Position numbers and translations under genes: made by a program. A stretch of DNA of 64,000 nt from Strigamia acuminata (lineage: Eukaryota; Arthropoda; Chilopoda; Geophilomorpha; Linotaeniidae): assembly GCA_949358305.1 (NCBI GenBank), contig OX442315.1, positions 3,844,001 through 3,908,000 of the forward strand, in the 5' to 3' direction. Within the stretch, counting starts at the first letter, position 1. Each line of letters begins with the position of its first letter. Below, one piece after another: positions 19,611 to 29,768 of the stretch. The notes below the pieces were generated by a model. That model was given only the letters and a program-made list of their open reading frames with translations. It made no database searches and was not told the DNA's origin.

Positions 19611-22600
19611 ATGTCAGACAAAGATGAACAATCCGCGTCTGAAACCGAGCAACCTATGCTCAAAAAGGGAAACAGAACCTCCGACTATCACCAAAGGTCG
19701 GACGGTCCAGTTCCGGAACAATCCGCTAAGGCGAAAGCCCGAGCGAACAAACAAAAAGTGAAGGCGCAGAAAGAGGAGCAAGCTGCCTCGCTCACAGCCC
19801 CCCATGGGGCAGAGCGAGAGCGGATTCCCTTAAATACGCAAACCTTCGAAGATACCGATACAGAAGTTCCAGAAAATTGCGAAGAAATTCACGAACAATC
19901 AACCGAACGAGTATCGATATTAGTGGCCGAGGAGACACACAAAACTCCGAGGCAAACAAATACAATCGGCACCAATGGACCAAACTCCAGTACGAAACCA
20001 AGGCGGGACCCCGATAACTCCCCAAGTTACGGCGAGACCTGCCTCCGTTTCCCCCGAAGTGACCCATCGCCACCAATGGACCAGACTCCAGTACGGAACC
20101 TGGGCGGGACCCCGATAACTCCCCAAGTTACGGCGAGACCTGCCTCCGTTCCCCCTGAAGTGGCCCATTTAATACGGCTGACACAACAAGCGGCCCAACT
20201 CGAAGCAGTAATAGACATTCCAGTCGGAACGTCAGTTTGGGAATCGATTACCCTGCTCACTGATGCTATTTGTGTGGCACAAACCCCAACGCCAGTCGCA
20301 ACACCAGCAGCGGAGACGCCCATGCAACAAGAAACGCCAAGTGAAATAGGCGGTTTTGTACCCGACCCCCAAAAGGCCCTTTACAAAGCCCGCGAAAAAG
20401 CTCGAGAAGAAGCGAGATTGGAAACAATAAATCGGCAACGAAAATTGAGCGCAGAAAGAAGACAACTTTGGAGGGAAGAAGAAGAAAAACAACAACGCGA
20501 CAAAAGGACAGCCGAGCGAACGGAAAGAATAATACAAAGAATGAGAGCTGAACAGGCTAGAGAGAAAAAAGAGCAACAATTAGACGAACAAAAAAAATGG
20601 GAAGCCGAAAACTGGGAGAAAGAAGCAAAAAAATTCAGACAAGAAAACCGTGAACTAGCAGTGAATGTGAAAGCCAAAGAGGGAAAAGATTTCGTAACCA
20701 ATTCCAAGCCGCATGTCCACGAGCAAACGACAAAGGACAACAGAAAGGAAGCATCGAATAGAACTAAAACACTGCTAAGCTGCCTCGAGTCTGAATTTGA
20801 AAATTATAAACACAAGCCAAAGAAAAAAGCTCAAGACAGAAAAGCAACGCCCCCTTCATGTCCAAGCCACACCAAAGTAACGAGCAAGGTCAGCCACTTG
20901 ACCAAGCTGTTAACGAAAGCGTCAGACGGCAAGACTGCACAGAAAGAGAATTTAACAAAAACAGTCTTTTCTTTTTCGGGAAGAATAAACTGCGACCAAA
21001 ACAAAAATAAAACGGCAAACGATGTACGGGTTTCTACACTGACTCCACTGCCAATCATGAATATTTGTGATGAACATGGACAAACAAATAAAGCAGGGCA
21101 AGCAATATTAGAACCAATGGAAAAAATTAAACAATTTGATGAAGGAAACAGTGCGAGAAATACAAGCACCAGCCAAGCACGTCGACGTACGAACATCTCG
21201 AACACTGACACTTATTCAACCAGTTTGGATGATATCGTGGATCAGCAAATACAAATTGACGCGAGTCGCACAACAGATGAACGAGAATGTATCGGTATAA
21301 ACCGAAAGGGAAGGGAAGAAGCGCTGAAGCAAAGAAAGAAGCATTGTCACAAGCAATGGAACAATAAAAAGCCGCCAAACAATTCGAAAAATCAGCCAAA
21401 TTGGCCACAAGGCGGACGACTACATCATTGTCACCACTCTGAAAATAATGACAATAAAGTTCGCCACAAGAAGGAGAATAAACAACAAGAACGGTCTCAG
21501 TCACCATTAATCACCTTAATTCCGTTGCATCCCACGCATAACAAGTTTTATGAAAACAAACATGACATTCAAAAGAAATGCAAAGGAATTCGATGTCAAT
21601 TATTTCACAATAACCAAGATTTGTTGCCGGAAAATATGAATGACAAACCAGAGCTTTTGCAAGATGACCAATCAAGTCCTCATCAGGAAACTGTCCAACA
21701 AAAACAGCCCGACGTAACTCCAGCCCAACCGGAGCAAGCGATTTCGGAGAGGGAGGAAGCAGAAGAAAGCACTTCTGAAAATGATAAAACACATCATCCT
21801 CACTGTGCCAAACAGAAATGCGACGAACATCATCCCGAGCGAGAAGACAGACAATGGAATCGATTGTTACCTCCAATGAACAAATATAAAGGCACCCCCT
21901 GTCTAAATGAAAGCAAAAAAATAAAAGACTGCATTCAGGAGCCTAACCAATCAAGCACGTTGCATAATCCCAAAGTTGACTGTCAAATTAGGGCCTCTTC
22001 ACGCAGCCCGATAAAAACCAGAGCAACGGTGAAACAAAAACAGCTAGAAAAAAGGGCTCAACCACCTCCAGTTGGGACGTTACAAACTCCTCAAGTTACT
22101 AAACCCATCAGAAAGAAAAACCAAAAAGAGAAACGAAAAAAGACAAGAGAAAAAAGGAACCGACCGGCGCAGAGTCAAGCGGCCAATTGTGAACCATTTG
22201 CAATGAAGCGCCGACCGCCCGATCTCACTACGAAGTGCCACAATAAAGAGTTTGTTGCTAACCGCTCCTTCTCAGAGCTCAAGAGAGCAAATCAGTTAGA
22301 CGAAGACATCTTGGGAGGGGAGGAGATAAAGAAAGCAACAATAATTTTGGAAGAAAATCCAGAAAGGCCAAAAATGAAGAAAGGAGCATTAAAAACAGAT
22401 TGTGAGCAAGACAAACTATGTCCAAACTTCAAGGACAATTGGAGTGAGCCAGACAACACTAGAATGATAACAGTGCTGTCAACTCTGAAGAAACAAATTC
22501 TCTGTTTGTTACACAAGCTCCCGCTTGCCAGCCATCCAGGCAGGGCACAGACCCATTACCGAGCCAGAAAACTAGTGTGTTGGCCGAAGATGAGAAAAAA

Positions 22601-24206
22601 CACTTCTTTTCTCATTGGACAATATCCCCAAGATGTTGCCACTGGGCGAATTAAGATCGGCGCCCTTGCCAAATGCTTTGCTGAGGAGATCACAGAGAAT
22701 TTATTCGATGCAGCACTGAAATTCAAATTCAAGAAAAAAGTATTATCAGACAATGACAAACAATTTTTCTTTAAAATATTCAAAGATTTCGGTGGCAAAT
22801 TAAAGAATATCCCGAGCAAGACATATGGATATGGATGCAAGTGGAATCAAAACCTGATTGCACGAAATTTCGACATACTTGAGAGAATTCACAAATTGGA
22901 AACGGATATTCCATTCACGGGCTGTGAAGCTAATGACCATGTTTGGAAAGAAATTCACAAACTGCTCAGTGCAGCCAAGGATACGGCTGCCAGTCAGGCA
23001 GTTCAAAGAGGCAGGTCCGGCACGAGCGGAGCTGGACAGGGCAGCGATACTTACAAACTGCTGCAAATAATAGACAGCTACAAATCAGAGCCTGTGGATG
23101 TGGATCGGCTGACACAATATCTGCCAGAAGTTTCCCCGGAAACATGGTTAGAAACTCAGTCAAAATCAGAACACATTCACCGCTGCATCAAGACTTTAAT
23201 AACGCTGCCGACAGAAATTGCAAATGAAAAACCAACCACAGTGGGGCCCAGCTGCGCCAAGCACCAGAAACAAAGCAAAGCCGATACAGCCCCCTCAATC
23301 AAAAATTCAATGACGGAAGCCCCAATGGATGATGAACGACATCTGGTAGAGTTATCAAACGAGAAGTGGGGCGGTCGATTAACCCCAATTGACCCAGTCA
23401 TCGTTCAAGCGAGAAATATTCGCCCACGAGTCTGTGAGAAGATAAACCCTATCAACATTAACCAGCAACGTGACAATAATACAAACAGCCGGCAGAATCC
23501 CAATTGCAACAAACTCAAGACTTTTCTTCGTGAAATGGAAAACGCCAAAGTCGCCGTCGCCACTTTGTCCAATACGGACTTGGCCCAAGATTGCCATATA
23601 AAACAAGCTATGGCTGTTTGGACCACCGTTAATCGAGAGGGTATAAGCATACCTCCATCAATGAGCGACATGTGGAGCCCAGTTGTCCCCTCGACAAGCA
23701 ACATCCACTATGGTTTGACACACGACAGAGATGGACTGTCTTGGCCAATTTCATCAGCTAGCCAACAGCCAACCAGCCCCTGGTGTGTCATTTCACCACT
23801 TGCAGTTGGGCCCTCAACAGCTTCACCATCAACTGACAATCGCGAGCAACAAAACTCATCACGGAATTCACAGAATCAACCCAGAGTACCGAGAGCATCA
23901 AAGTCAATTTCAACTCAGACGGCTAGCCCATTTGTACTGATCATTGCCACAGAGACGTCGGTCCCCCACAACGACAGTGGAAATCTTGTTGTATTCCTCA
24001 CATACTGGAGGCGTACACAGACCGAAACAACATGCAAACCAAAAAATAAACATGTTTTGTCCTCCATGAATGACCAAAACGGCCGACGTTCTATTCTCAA
24101 CAGAAATCGATTATTCCCGACACCTCACATCCCGGCATCAGCCTTAAGTTTTGATTATACGTTACCACGGGCTGAGAGCTGGAGGAGAGTTAGGGATCGC
24201 TTGTGA
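19611..24206 (+). CDS. Single long ORF of element 2: Gag-like / integrase-remnant / ORF3-like fusion
   Basis: The ORF is 1531 aa from ATG 19611. In-frame codons continue upstream, but the first ATG after the primer site is the natural start. Residues ~260-350 form a Lys/Glu/Arg/Gln-rich coiled coil like the Gag N-terminus of element 1. From nt ~22500 it aligns with element 1 integrase: HxxLASH zinc-finger histidines, CWPKM, DVATG, LSDN, then VWKEIH and a TQYLPE block. The zinc-finger cysteines, the first catalytic Asp segment and the catalytic Glu are gone. The end (nt ~23540-23720) matches the ORF3 block of element 1 (W-V-EG-IPP-W-VPST). No CCHC knuckle, protease, RT or RNase H is seen. Whether the protein has a function is unknown, but 4.6 kb without a stop argues for recent constraint. 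Confidence 0.8.
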   Translation: MSDKDEQSASETEQPMLKKGNRTSDYHQRSDGPVPEQSAKAKARANKQKVKAQKEEQAASLTAPHGAERERIPLNTQTFEDTDTEVPENCEEIHEQSTERVSILVAEETHKTPRQTNTIGTNGPNSSTKPRRDPDNSPSYGETCLRFPRSDPSPPMDQTPVRNLGGTPITPQVTARPASVPPEVAHLIRLTQQAAQLEAVIDIPVGTSVWESITLLTDAICVAQTPTPVATPAAETPMQQETPSEIGGFVPDPQKALYKAREKAREEARLETINRQRKLSAERRQLWREEEEKQQRDKRTAERTERIIQRMRAEQAREKKEQQLDEQKKWEAENWEKEAKKFRQENRELAVNVKAKEGKDFVTNSKPHVHEQTTKDNRKEASNRTKTLLSCLESEFENYKHKPKKKAQDRKATPPSCPSHTKVTSKVSHLTKLLTKASDGKTAQKENLTKTVFSFSGRINCDQNKNKTANDVRVSTLTPLPIMNICDEHGQTNKAGQAILEPMEKIKQFDEGNSARNTSTSQARRRTNISNTDTYSTSLDDIVDQQIQIDASRTTDERECIGINRKGREEALKQRKKHCHKQWNNKKPPNNSKNQPNWPQGGRLHHCHHSENNDNKVRHKKENKQQERSQSPLITLIPLHPTHNKFYENKHDIQKKCKGIRCQLFHNNQDLLPENMNDKPELLQDDQSSPHQETVQQKQPDVTPAQPEQAISEREEAEESTSENDKTHHPHCAKQKCDEHHPEREDRQWNRLLPPMNKYKGTPCLNESKKIKDCIQEPNQSSTLHNPKVDCQIRASSRSPIKTRATVKQKQLEKRAQPPPVGTLQTPQVTKPIRKKNQKEKRKKTREKRNRPAQSQAANCEPFAMKRRPPDLTTKCHNKEFVANRSFSELKRANQLDEDILGGEEIKKATIILEENPERPKMKKGALKTDCEQDKLCPNFKDNWSEPDNTRMITVLSTLKKQILCLLHKLPLASHPGRAQTHYRARKLVCWPKMRKNTSFLIGQYPQDVATGRIKIGALAKCFAEEITENLFDAALKFKFKKKVLSDNDKQFFFKIFKDFGGKLKNIPSKTYGYGCKWNQNLIARNFDILERIHKLETDIPFTGCEANDHVWKEIHKLLSAAKDTAASQAVQRGRSGTSGAGQGSDTYKLLQIIDSYKSEPVDVDRLTQYLPEVSPETWLETQSKSEHIHRCIKTLITLPTEIANEKPTTVGPSCAKHQKQSKADTAPSIKNSMTEAPMDDERHLVELSNEKWGGRLTPIDPVIVQARNIRPRVCEKINPININQQRDNNTNSRQNPNCNKLKTFLREMENAKVAVATLSNTDLAQDCHIKQAMAVWTTVNREGISIPPSMSDMWSPVVPSTSNIHYGLTHDRDGLSWPISSASQQPTSPWCVISPLAVGPSTASPSTDNREQQNSSRNSQNQPRVPRASKSISTQTASPFVLIIATETSVPHNDSGNLVVFLTYWRRTQTETTCKPKNKHVLSSMNDQNGRRSILNRNRLFPTPHIPASALSFDYTLPRAESWRRVRDRL

Positions 24207-24225
24207 ACACCCCGTGTTCAAAGCT

Positions 24226-24237
24226 GGGGGAAGGACG
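24226..24237 (+). other. Polypurine tract of element 2
   Basis: GGGGGAAGGACG lies immediately before the 3' LTR, matching the tract of element 1 in its last seven bases. Confidence 0.7.
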
Positions 24238-25057
24238 TGTGGTGAGCAAAGTGGATAAATATTCCCCCTAAGCGAATATTTGCCCTCTGACTCACTGCAA
24301 TAGACGGGTCGTTCCCCTCGTGTTGGCTCCGCCTCTCCCTGAGCAGGTGTGTGCCCCGAGGGAAGTGAGGTGACGGGTGGCAAGCCCCCATTGGCTGTGC
24401 CTGCCCTTCACACTGACCCATAAAAGGGAGAAATTCCCGCCAAAAGACAGAACTTACACAAACGACACCAAGAACACAGCAACTACCTCACCGTCAGGCC
24501 AACTTCAACTACAAGTTAGGATTGATCGAGGATCGCTGAGTAAAGTGCAAACTGTAACTCTCACGAAGTCACTTGCGAGCTATTCCTGCGAAAGCACGAG
24601 AATAGCCCTTGTGAAATCACCCAGAATAATCGCCCAGACGATTATTCGCCGAAGTAAGTGTCCGAGTGCTTTGTAGGGAACCCCAAAGTTCCTAGACGAG
24701 GCCTCCGAGACGCTAAACCAAACCCTAGACAACAGGCACGGATAGAAGACTCGAGAGAGCATTCCCCCGCGTCCGTGACGACGAATCCGTGACGAATTTA
24801 CGACAACTCGAGACGCCGCCTTTGTTCTGCCGACCACGCGGAACCGACGACGCCATCTTGAGAAATCCTTTGTTCGACGCTGACCACGTCGACTCTAGAA
24901 TTATTACTGAGTGTATTTTAAAGGCATAAAGCCTGGTGAATAAATTACCTGTTTATTTACATACATTTGGTATTCATTTGGGTATTTGCATAATTGATCA
25001 CAGGTAAAGTATTACACGTTAGCGCTATTTAAACCTATCACCAGGTAGGACGCGACA
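24238..25057 (+). repeat. 3' LTR of element 2
   Basis: 820 bp, apparently identical to the 5' LTR, followed by the GATT duplication and then channel exon 5 sequence. Confidence 0.95.
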
Positions 25058-25500
25058 GATTGTGAAGATAGTCGCAAGTTAGTTGATTTGCAATGCATCG
25101 ATCTCTCCATTTCTTCGGCAAGAAAGGTAATCTGGAAAAAAATAAAAGTTTAAATTATTTATGATTACCGGTAAAACAAATATTAAGCGTATAAAATGTA
25201 CTGGCAAGTAATATTTCTTGAAGATGCTTTGTCGAAATAACACTGCTTGTGGCAACGCTCCATGTCGGTTGAATTAACACATGCAGCCAACTTTCGGTTA
25301 AGAAACTTGTACTACAGAATAAAAACAAATCCCTTAGATTTTCTATTTTCACTCGCATTCACATTCGCAACTTCAGAACCATATAATCCCGGTTTATGCC
25401 GCTGTGCATGGGATTACCAACTGTTAGTAGTTTCAGTTATAAAGTGCATACCAGCTTGCCAGTAAAAAGTGAAACATGCCGGTGTTGTAAATCCTTTGAT

Positions 25501-25968
25501 AATAGAGAGGTTCTGCAAGGCGTAGAACGGGAACGGGAACGGGAACGGGAACGGGAACGCCTGGAAAGCCCGAAACGTCATCACTTCATGTGCTGACGTC
25601 ATGGGGCGGAGCTAAGTTTCACGTTGAGCGCGTGGCCTTGGCGGTTTACAACGTGTGATGGTGGGTCCAGACGTCGTTGCAGAACGTGTAAAAAACAACG
25701 GCAACGGTGGGCGGAGCTAACTCTACAAGTTACCGTTTCTGTCCAACGCGTAGCAGAACCTCTCTATTAGAGAGGTTCTGCCTCGCATAGGACCGGAACG
25801 GCAACTTGTAGAGTAAGCTCCGCCCACCCGTTGCCTCGCCCATTGCCGTTGTTTTTACGACGTCTGTAAGCTTAGCTCCGCCCCATGACGTCAGCACAAA
25901 AAGTGATGACGTTTTGACTATCCAGACGTCAGGCGTTCCCGTATAACGCCTGGCAGCACCTCTCTATT
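25501..25968. mobile_element. Foldback MITE, inverted dimer, 468 bp
   Basis: The ends are AATAGAGAGGTTCTGC and its complement, with one mismatch. A second complete end-pair meets tail to tail near 25767 (CTCTCTATTAGAGAG). The left and right halves are inverted copies of each other (both contain CCGCCCCATGACGTCA-type sequence), so the whole can fold into one hairpin. A GGGAAC hexamer is repeated five times near the left end. There is no coding capacity. It abuts exon 3 of channel gene A and is missing at the gene C equivalent. Confidence 0.75.
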
Positions 25969-26102
25969 GTATTAATAACAACTGCGTTAAACCTTGATAC
26001 AACGTTAATTGCAATGGTTTATTTCACTTGGTTGCCATCACAATCACTCTCGATATCTCATCATCCAATTACAACTCTACTAACTAACCATATCTAAACC
26101 AA

Positions 26103-27960
26103 CACTACAGCCGGCAAAACTCGAGTCATATCGGCATACGACTTAAAGCGGGGTAATACAGCACTAATAAATAAAAAGTTCCTACTCTTTTAAATGTAAA
26201 GGTGACCACATTCGATTTGAATAGGTGGCCAGCATGGTAAGGTGGTAAAATCATAGGGAGAATACTTTTCCTTTTTGCTGTTAAGGTTATCTGGTTTACA
26301 AAATGTAAGCGGATTTTGTATTCGGATTAGTTGTTTTGTGTTTAAAGTTTACTTTGCCTACCATTATTAAGTATTGATCCGAAAAATTCATATTTGACTG
26401 AATTTGAATTTTCACTTTGTTTTCTGGTCCAAGTTGAATTTGGTTTACTAAGTTTAAAGAAAAGAATGTGTTTTTAAGACAACACAATAAAAATTAAAGT
26501 TAAGACTAAGCTTAAATAACCTAACTCACCATTTTCAATTCTTGTGAACATCGCATGAAGTAAGTAAGTTTCCTGCGTTTTAAATCGATTGGAATATACT
26601 TTGGTTCTCTGTAAGAAAAGTTTAGAGGTTTTCATACACACAAGAGTCAAAGCAAGTCTTATTTGTAAAGATAGTGTAAGCTGCGTTGTCTGGACTGGAC
26701 ATAGCACAGGCTTTCAGAAATCCCTGAGGGTGTTTTCCATCTTTGGGTTCAAATGGGAAAATAAACACAGGAAGACTTCATTTGTGCCTAAACCAAGCCT
26801 CTGCTCCTGTTCACTTCACCGCAGTGAAATTATTTTATTGTTCAAAACCTGGCCAACCGTTGCTAGCGAAAAATATGGAAGCAGGGAATTTACCTTCCTG
26901 CATTAATAATTCTGTTAGATTCATTAGTCACTCCTGGCCTCAAAGATTCCTGAAGCGCCTGTAGTTTGTAAATCTGCTACTGGCTTCTGACTAGACTGCG
27001 ATACACCAGACCACATAAGTTAACTTACACAGAAAAGAAAAATTATTGTTAAGTTTTTAATTTATTTTACATACTCTCGAAAAACTGATGTTTGCTATCA
27101 AAGAGGTAAATTGTTTCATCTGCATTATTTCATCAAAGTATGACTCATTATCCATTAAGAAATTGCCATGTCTGCATTCTAGAATGATTAATGCCACATT
27201 TAGTTAAAAAAAAAAAACATGATATTCCTATTGGATTACCTGCAATACCCTTATGCAAGTCCCTATATTCACGATATTTGTCCGTAAACCCCGAAGTTAT
27301 ATACACTGCTGGAAAGTCACCGACAGTTTCTTCAGCAATATCGGCACGAACTTTTATAGGCTTTTGGGCGTAATAAACGATTTGACCCACACATTGAAAA
27401 ATGCATAAACAAAGTGTAACTATCCCTATAGATAGTCGACAAATTTGATATATCAATAAAAACTTTTTGTTCATTCCGGTTTCTAATGATGAAAGCGTGG
27501 ACTCTTCCAACTTGATTTTCACATGGCATCTTGCAATTCTTCCAACTTCTCTTATACTAATTCCAATCAAAAAATATATAAATTAGTCTTAAAATCATCT
27601 CTTCTCCAATGTTAGTCACAGGAAATCCCATAACACTTTCTCAAAGGACAAATGTTTTACCGAAACGGCATCCCAGGGAGTTCCGGCTTACTTTCATCCT
27701 TGGTGATCATGTTAAAGTATCAAAAATACAAATACAAATATCAAACTTACTCCATGTGATATCAATGTCCACAGTTGAATGTTTACAAAGCTAGATGTAA
27801 ATCAATGACAATTGTCTTGTGAGAAAAAAATAAAACAATCAATAAACTTTTTTATGATTTCCAATGCAGCGAGGTCAGCAAGAGTTTTATTGTTTTATTT
27901 TTTAAGTTGTATTTTTCCAAACTTTCCAAATTTACAAATGCACAAATAAGCAGAAAAAAA
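26103..27960. repeat. Segmental duplicate, copy 2 (pairs with 12157-16090)
   Basis: This 1.86-kb stretch aligns block by block with the ~4-kb copy near gene C. The order is a shared 26110-26500 block, exon 2, an anonymous block, ATTAGTCACT..., exon 1, and upstream DNA ending near 27950. The length difference is due to insertions in copy 1, including two Harbinger-like elements. The pair represents channel genes A and C with their introns. Confidence 0.8.
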
Positions 27961-27984
27961 AATTGAAAGTTATATATTGTGGAC

Positions 27985-28060
27985 GCCTTCTTGTCGACCA
28001 GGTCGCCTTGTCGAATTTAGTCGTCAACGAGACGACCTGGTCAACAAGACGGCATCAACA
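27985..28060. repeat. Inverted repeat (hairpin) with ACCAGGTCG stem
   Basis: TCTTGTCGACCAGGTCG is followed about 25 nt later by its near-complement CGACCTGGTCAACAAGA. A related CTTGTCGACCAGTCGCCGATAGTGACGGG motif repeats at ~28083 and, in part, at ~28144 (given in pieces). This is probably part of an unrecognised MITE. Confidence 0.5.
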
Positions 28061-28099
28061 AAGTGAAATCCGACTAAATGACCTCTTGTCGACCAGTCG

Positions 28100-29406
28100 C
28101 CGATAGTGACGGGAAATACAGCGGAAAATATACTTCCACGTGCTGACCAGTCACCGATAGTGACGGGCAATACACCGCCAAATGAAACTTATAGATGGAT
28201 ATGCTCATTCAAAACACTTCCACAGCCAAGTGGCAACTGTAAACACACTGAAATTGTGTATATTTTTACACACATTTTTCAAGGAAAATATTGCATCATA
28301 TTGCAAGTGCAAACACAAATATCATGTGCAGTAAATAAAGATAGCAATGTTTAAATTGCTTAAAAACTTGCAGAAATATTGAAAACAGATGTTTACTTTG
28401 GAAATTCTTTTAAAGAAACGGTCTATCGATAAATAAGCAAACGTAATATTGACACAAAAATTTCTGCATTGATCTGTTTAATCACTTTGCGTGTGTAACG
28501 TGTTAACGTTACTTTCAAATATTTTTCAGTATGTACACTTCTTTCTATAAGTCATTTTATAAGTAAATAATTGAACGGATCAATTTTAAGTTTAAATTCA
28601 AATAATTCTTAAGGTTACTGAATAAGTGTTTAGCAGCCTGTGTTTTAAGGGAGAGTGTAAAAACAAACTTTAAAAAATGTTCTGGGCATGCTCAGTTGCA
28701 TATCCACACTTAAGTACTTAACCACTTAAGTACTTAAATTTCTTTTCTGATTCCCCTTAGTGTAATTTCCTAATATGCTCAAACCTGCACAACTTCTTGT
28801 GGTGCAAATACATCACAATACGTGATATTTCCATCGTACTAAACAAACGATGCTCTACAACCCTGCACAAAGGCGTCTCTCACCCACACAATAGACGATT
28901 TTAACTTACCTTTTCTTGTCTCTTTAAGCAGGCACCATTTATCGACTAACTGTGCTAATCTCGAACCTACTGTATTCCAAAAGTTAGATTTTGTATCCAT
29001 TCCTTCCAAAGTTATCCTAGTTCAAAACTTAAAACTAAAATATAAATTTTTTTCTATAAGGTGCATGAAATTTTGCGATTCATATTCATATTTCATTGAA
29101 AAAATAATCGCACAGGTCTTACTTCTTACCCGTCATTTCCTTCGATTGCGATGTAACACTAATAAACAATGCTCGCAAAGTAAGAACGACCACACCACGC
29201 TGAAAACACTCTACCTCTCTATATTCCAATTCATTTTCTTTACTCTTATTTTATTCTTCTTCTTTTTGAATACTTTGAATACTCATACACCCACACTGTA
29301 TCAACACCGAGCAGTGGGAATAAAAAAGCGAAATAAAACCACAAATAAACTGCAGTTTTTATTTAAAACTATTGGCATTTATTATTCCACCTAATTCCTA
29401 AAAGCC
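28100..29406. other. Intergenic region between channel gene A and THOC1
   Basis: A/T-rich. It holds a small palindromic repeat CACTTAAGTACTTAA (28706-28740) and, at the right end, TTTATT motifs that are the polyadenylation signals of THOC1 on the minus strand. No ORF resembling a gene is seen. Confidence 0.5.
29378..29383 (-). terminator. Polyadenylation signal of THOC1
   Basis: AATAAA on the minus strand, 24 nt past the stop codon. A second copy is at 29358-29363. The 3' UTR would be very short. Confidence 0.6.
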
Positions 29407-29737
29407 TCAATCGGCGACATTCGCTTCTGCCGCCTCCAAGCTGTCGGCCAAAGCCGGATGGCCCACTGCACGCAGTCCGGTGGCCAAAACCTCCGGAGAC
29501 GCCTCGTCTCTCTCGGTCCAAACGATCAACATGTTGCGCGCCTGCTCGGCTGCCTCGGCGTTATTCGTCTCGAAATACGTCACCTCGTCTTCCTCGCAGT
29601 TCAACTGCCACGCCAGCTTCTTCCAGTTGGGCGCCACCTCGCGCGCGATCGACGCAATCAGATCCGCCGAGAAGACAGCGTGCGGCGAAAACTGCAAATT
29701 CTCCGAATCCTCCTTGAATTGCGCTGCAAACAAATAA

Positions 29738-29768
<31 letters not shown>

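Larger units (their letters stand above)
18715..25057 (+). mobile_element. Non-autonomous Gypsy-type LTR retrotransposon (element 2)
   Basis: Two 820-bp LTRs (18715-19534 and 24238-25057) begin TGTGGTGAGC, end GCGACA and look identical by eye. The 4-bp duplication GATT flanks them (18711-18714 and 25058-25061). A tRNA-Pro-like primer site follows the 5' LTR and a polypurine tract precedes the 3' LTR. The interior is one ORF (19611-24206) with a Gag-like start, remnants of integrase and an ORF3-like end, but no protease, RT or RNase H. It must have been mobilised in trans, plausibly by a relative of element 1, whose primer site, polypurine tract and terminal bases it shares. Confidence 0.95.
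18382..27558 (-). pseudogene. DEG/ENaC-family channel gene A, disrupted by an LTR element and a frameshift
   Basis: Segments on the minus strand: exon 1 ~27558-27160 (TM1, closely similar to gene C); exon 2 26608-26530; exon 3 about 25500-25418 (ACFTFY); exon 4 25311-25202 (cysteine cluster C-x7-C-x3-C); exon 5 25131-25058 continuing at 18714-18382 (CHCPTEC, then the TM2 helix GGLLSFYLGLSCLS, stop). LTR element 2 is inserted inside exon 5 with GATT duplicated on both sides; removing it restores one open frame across the site. Exon 1 also has a 12-A run (27206-27217) where gene C has mixed bases. This shifts the frame and gives an early stop. A palindromic MITE abuts exon 3. The gene is therefore dead or allelic-null in this haplotype. 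Confidence 0.75.
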
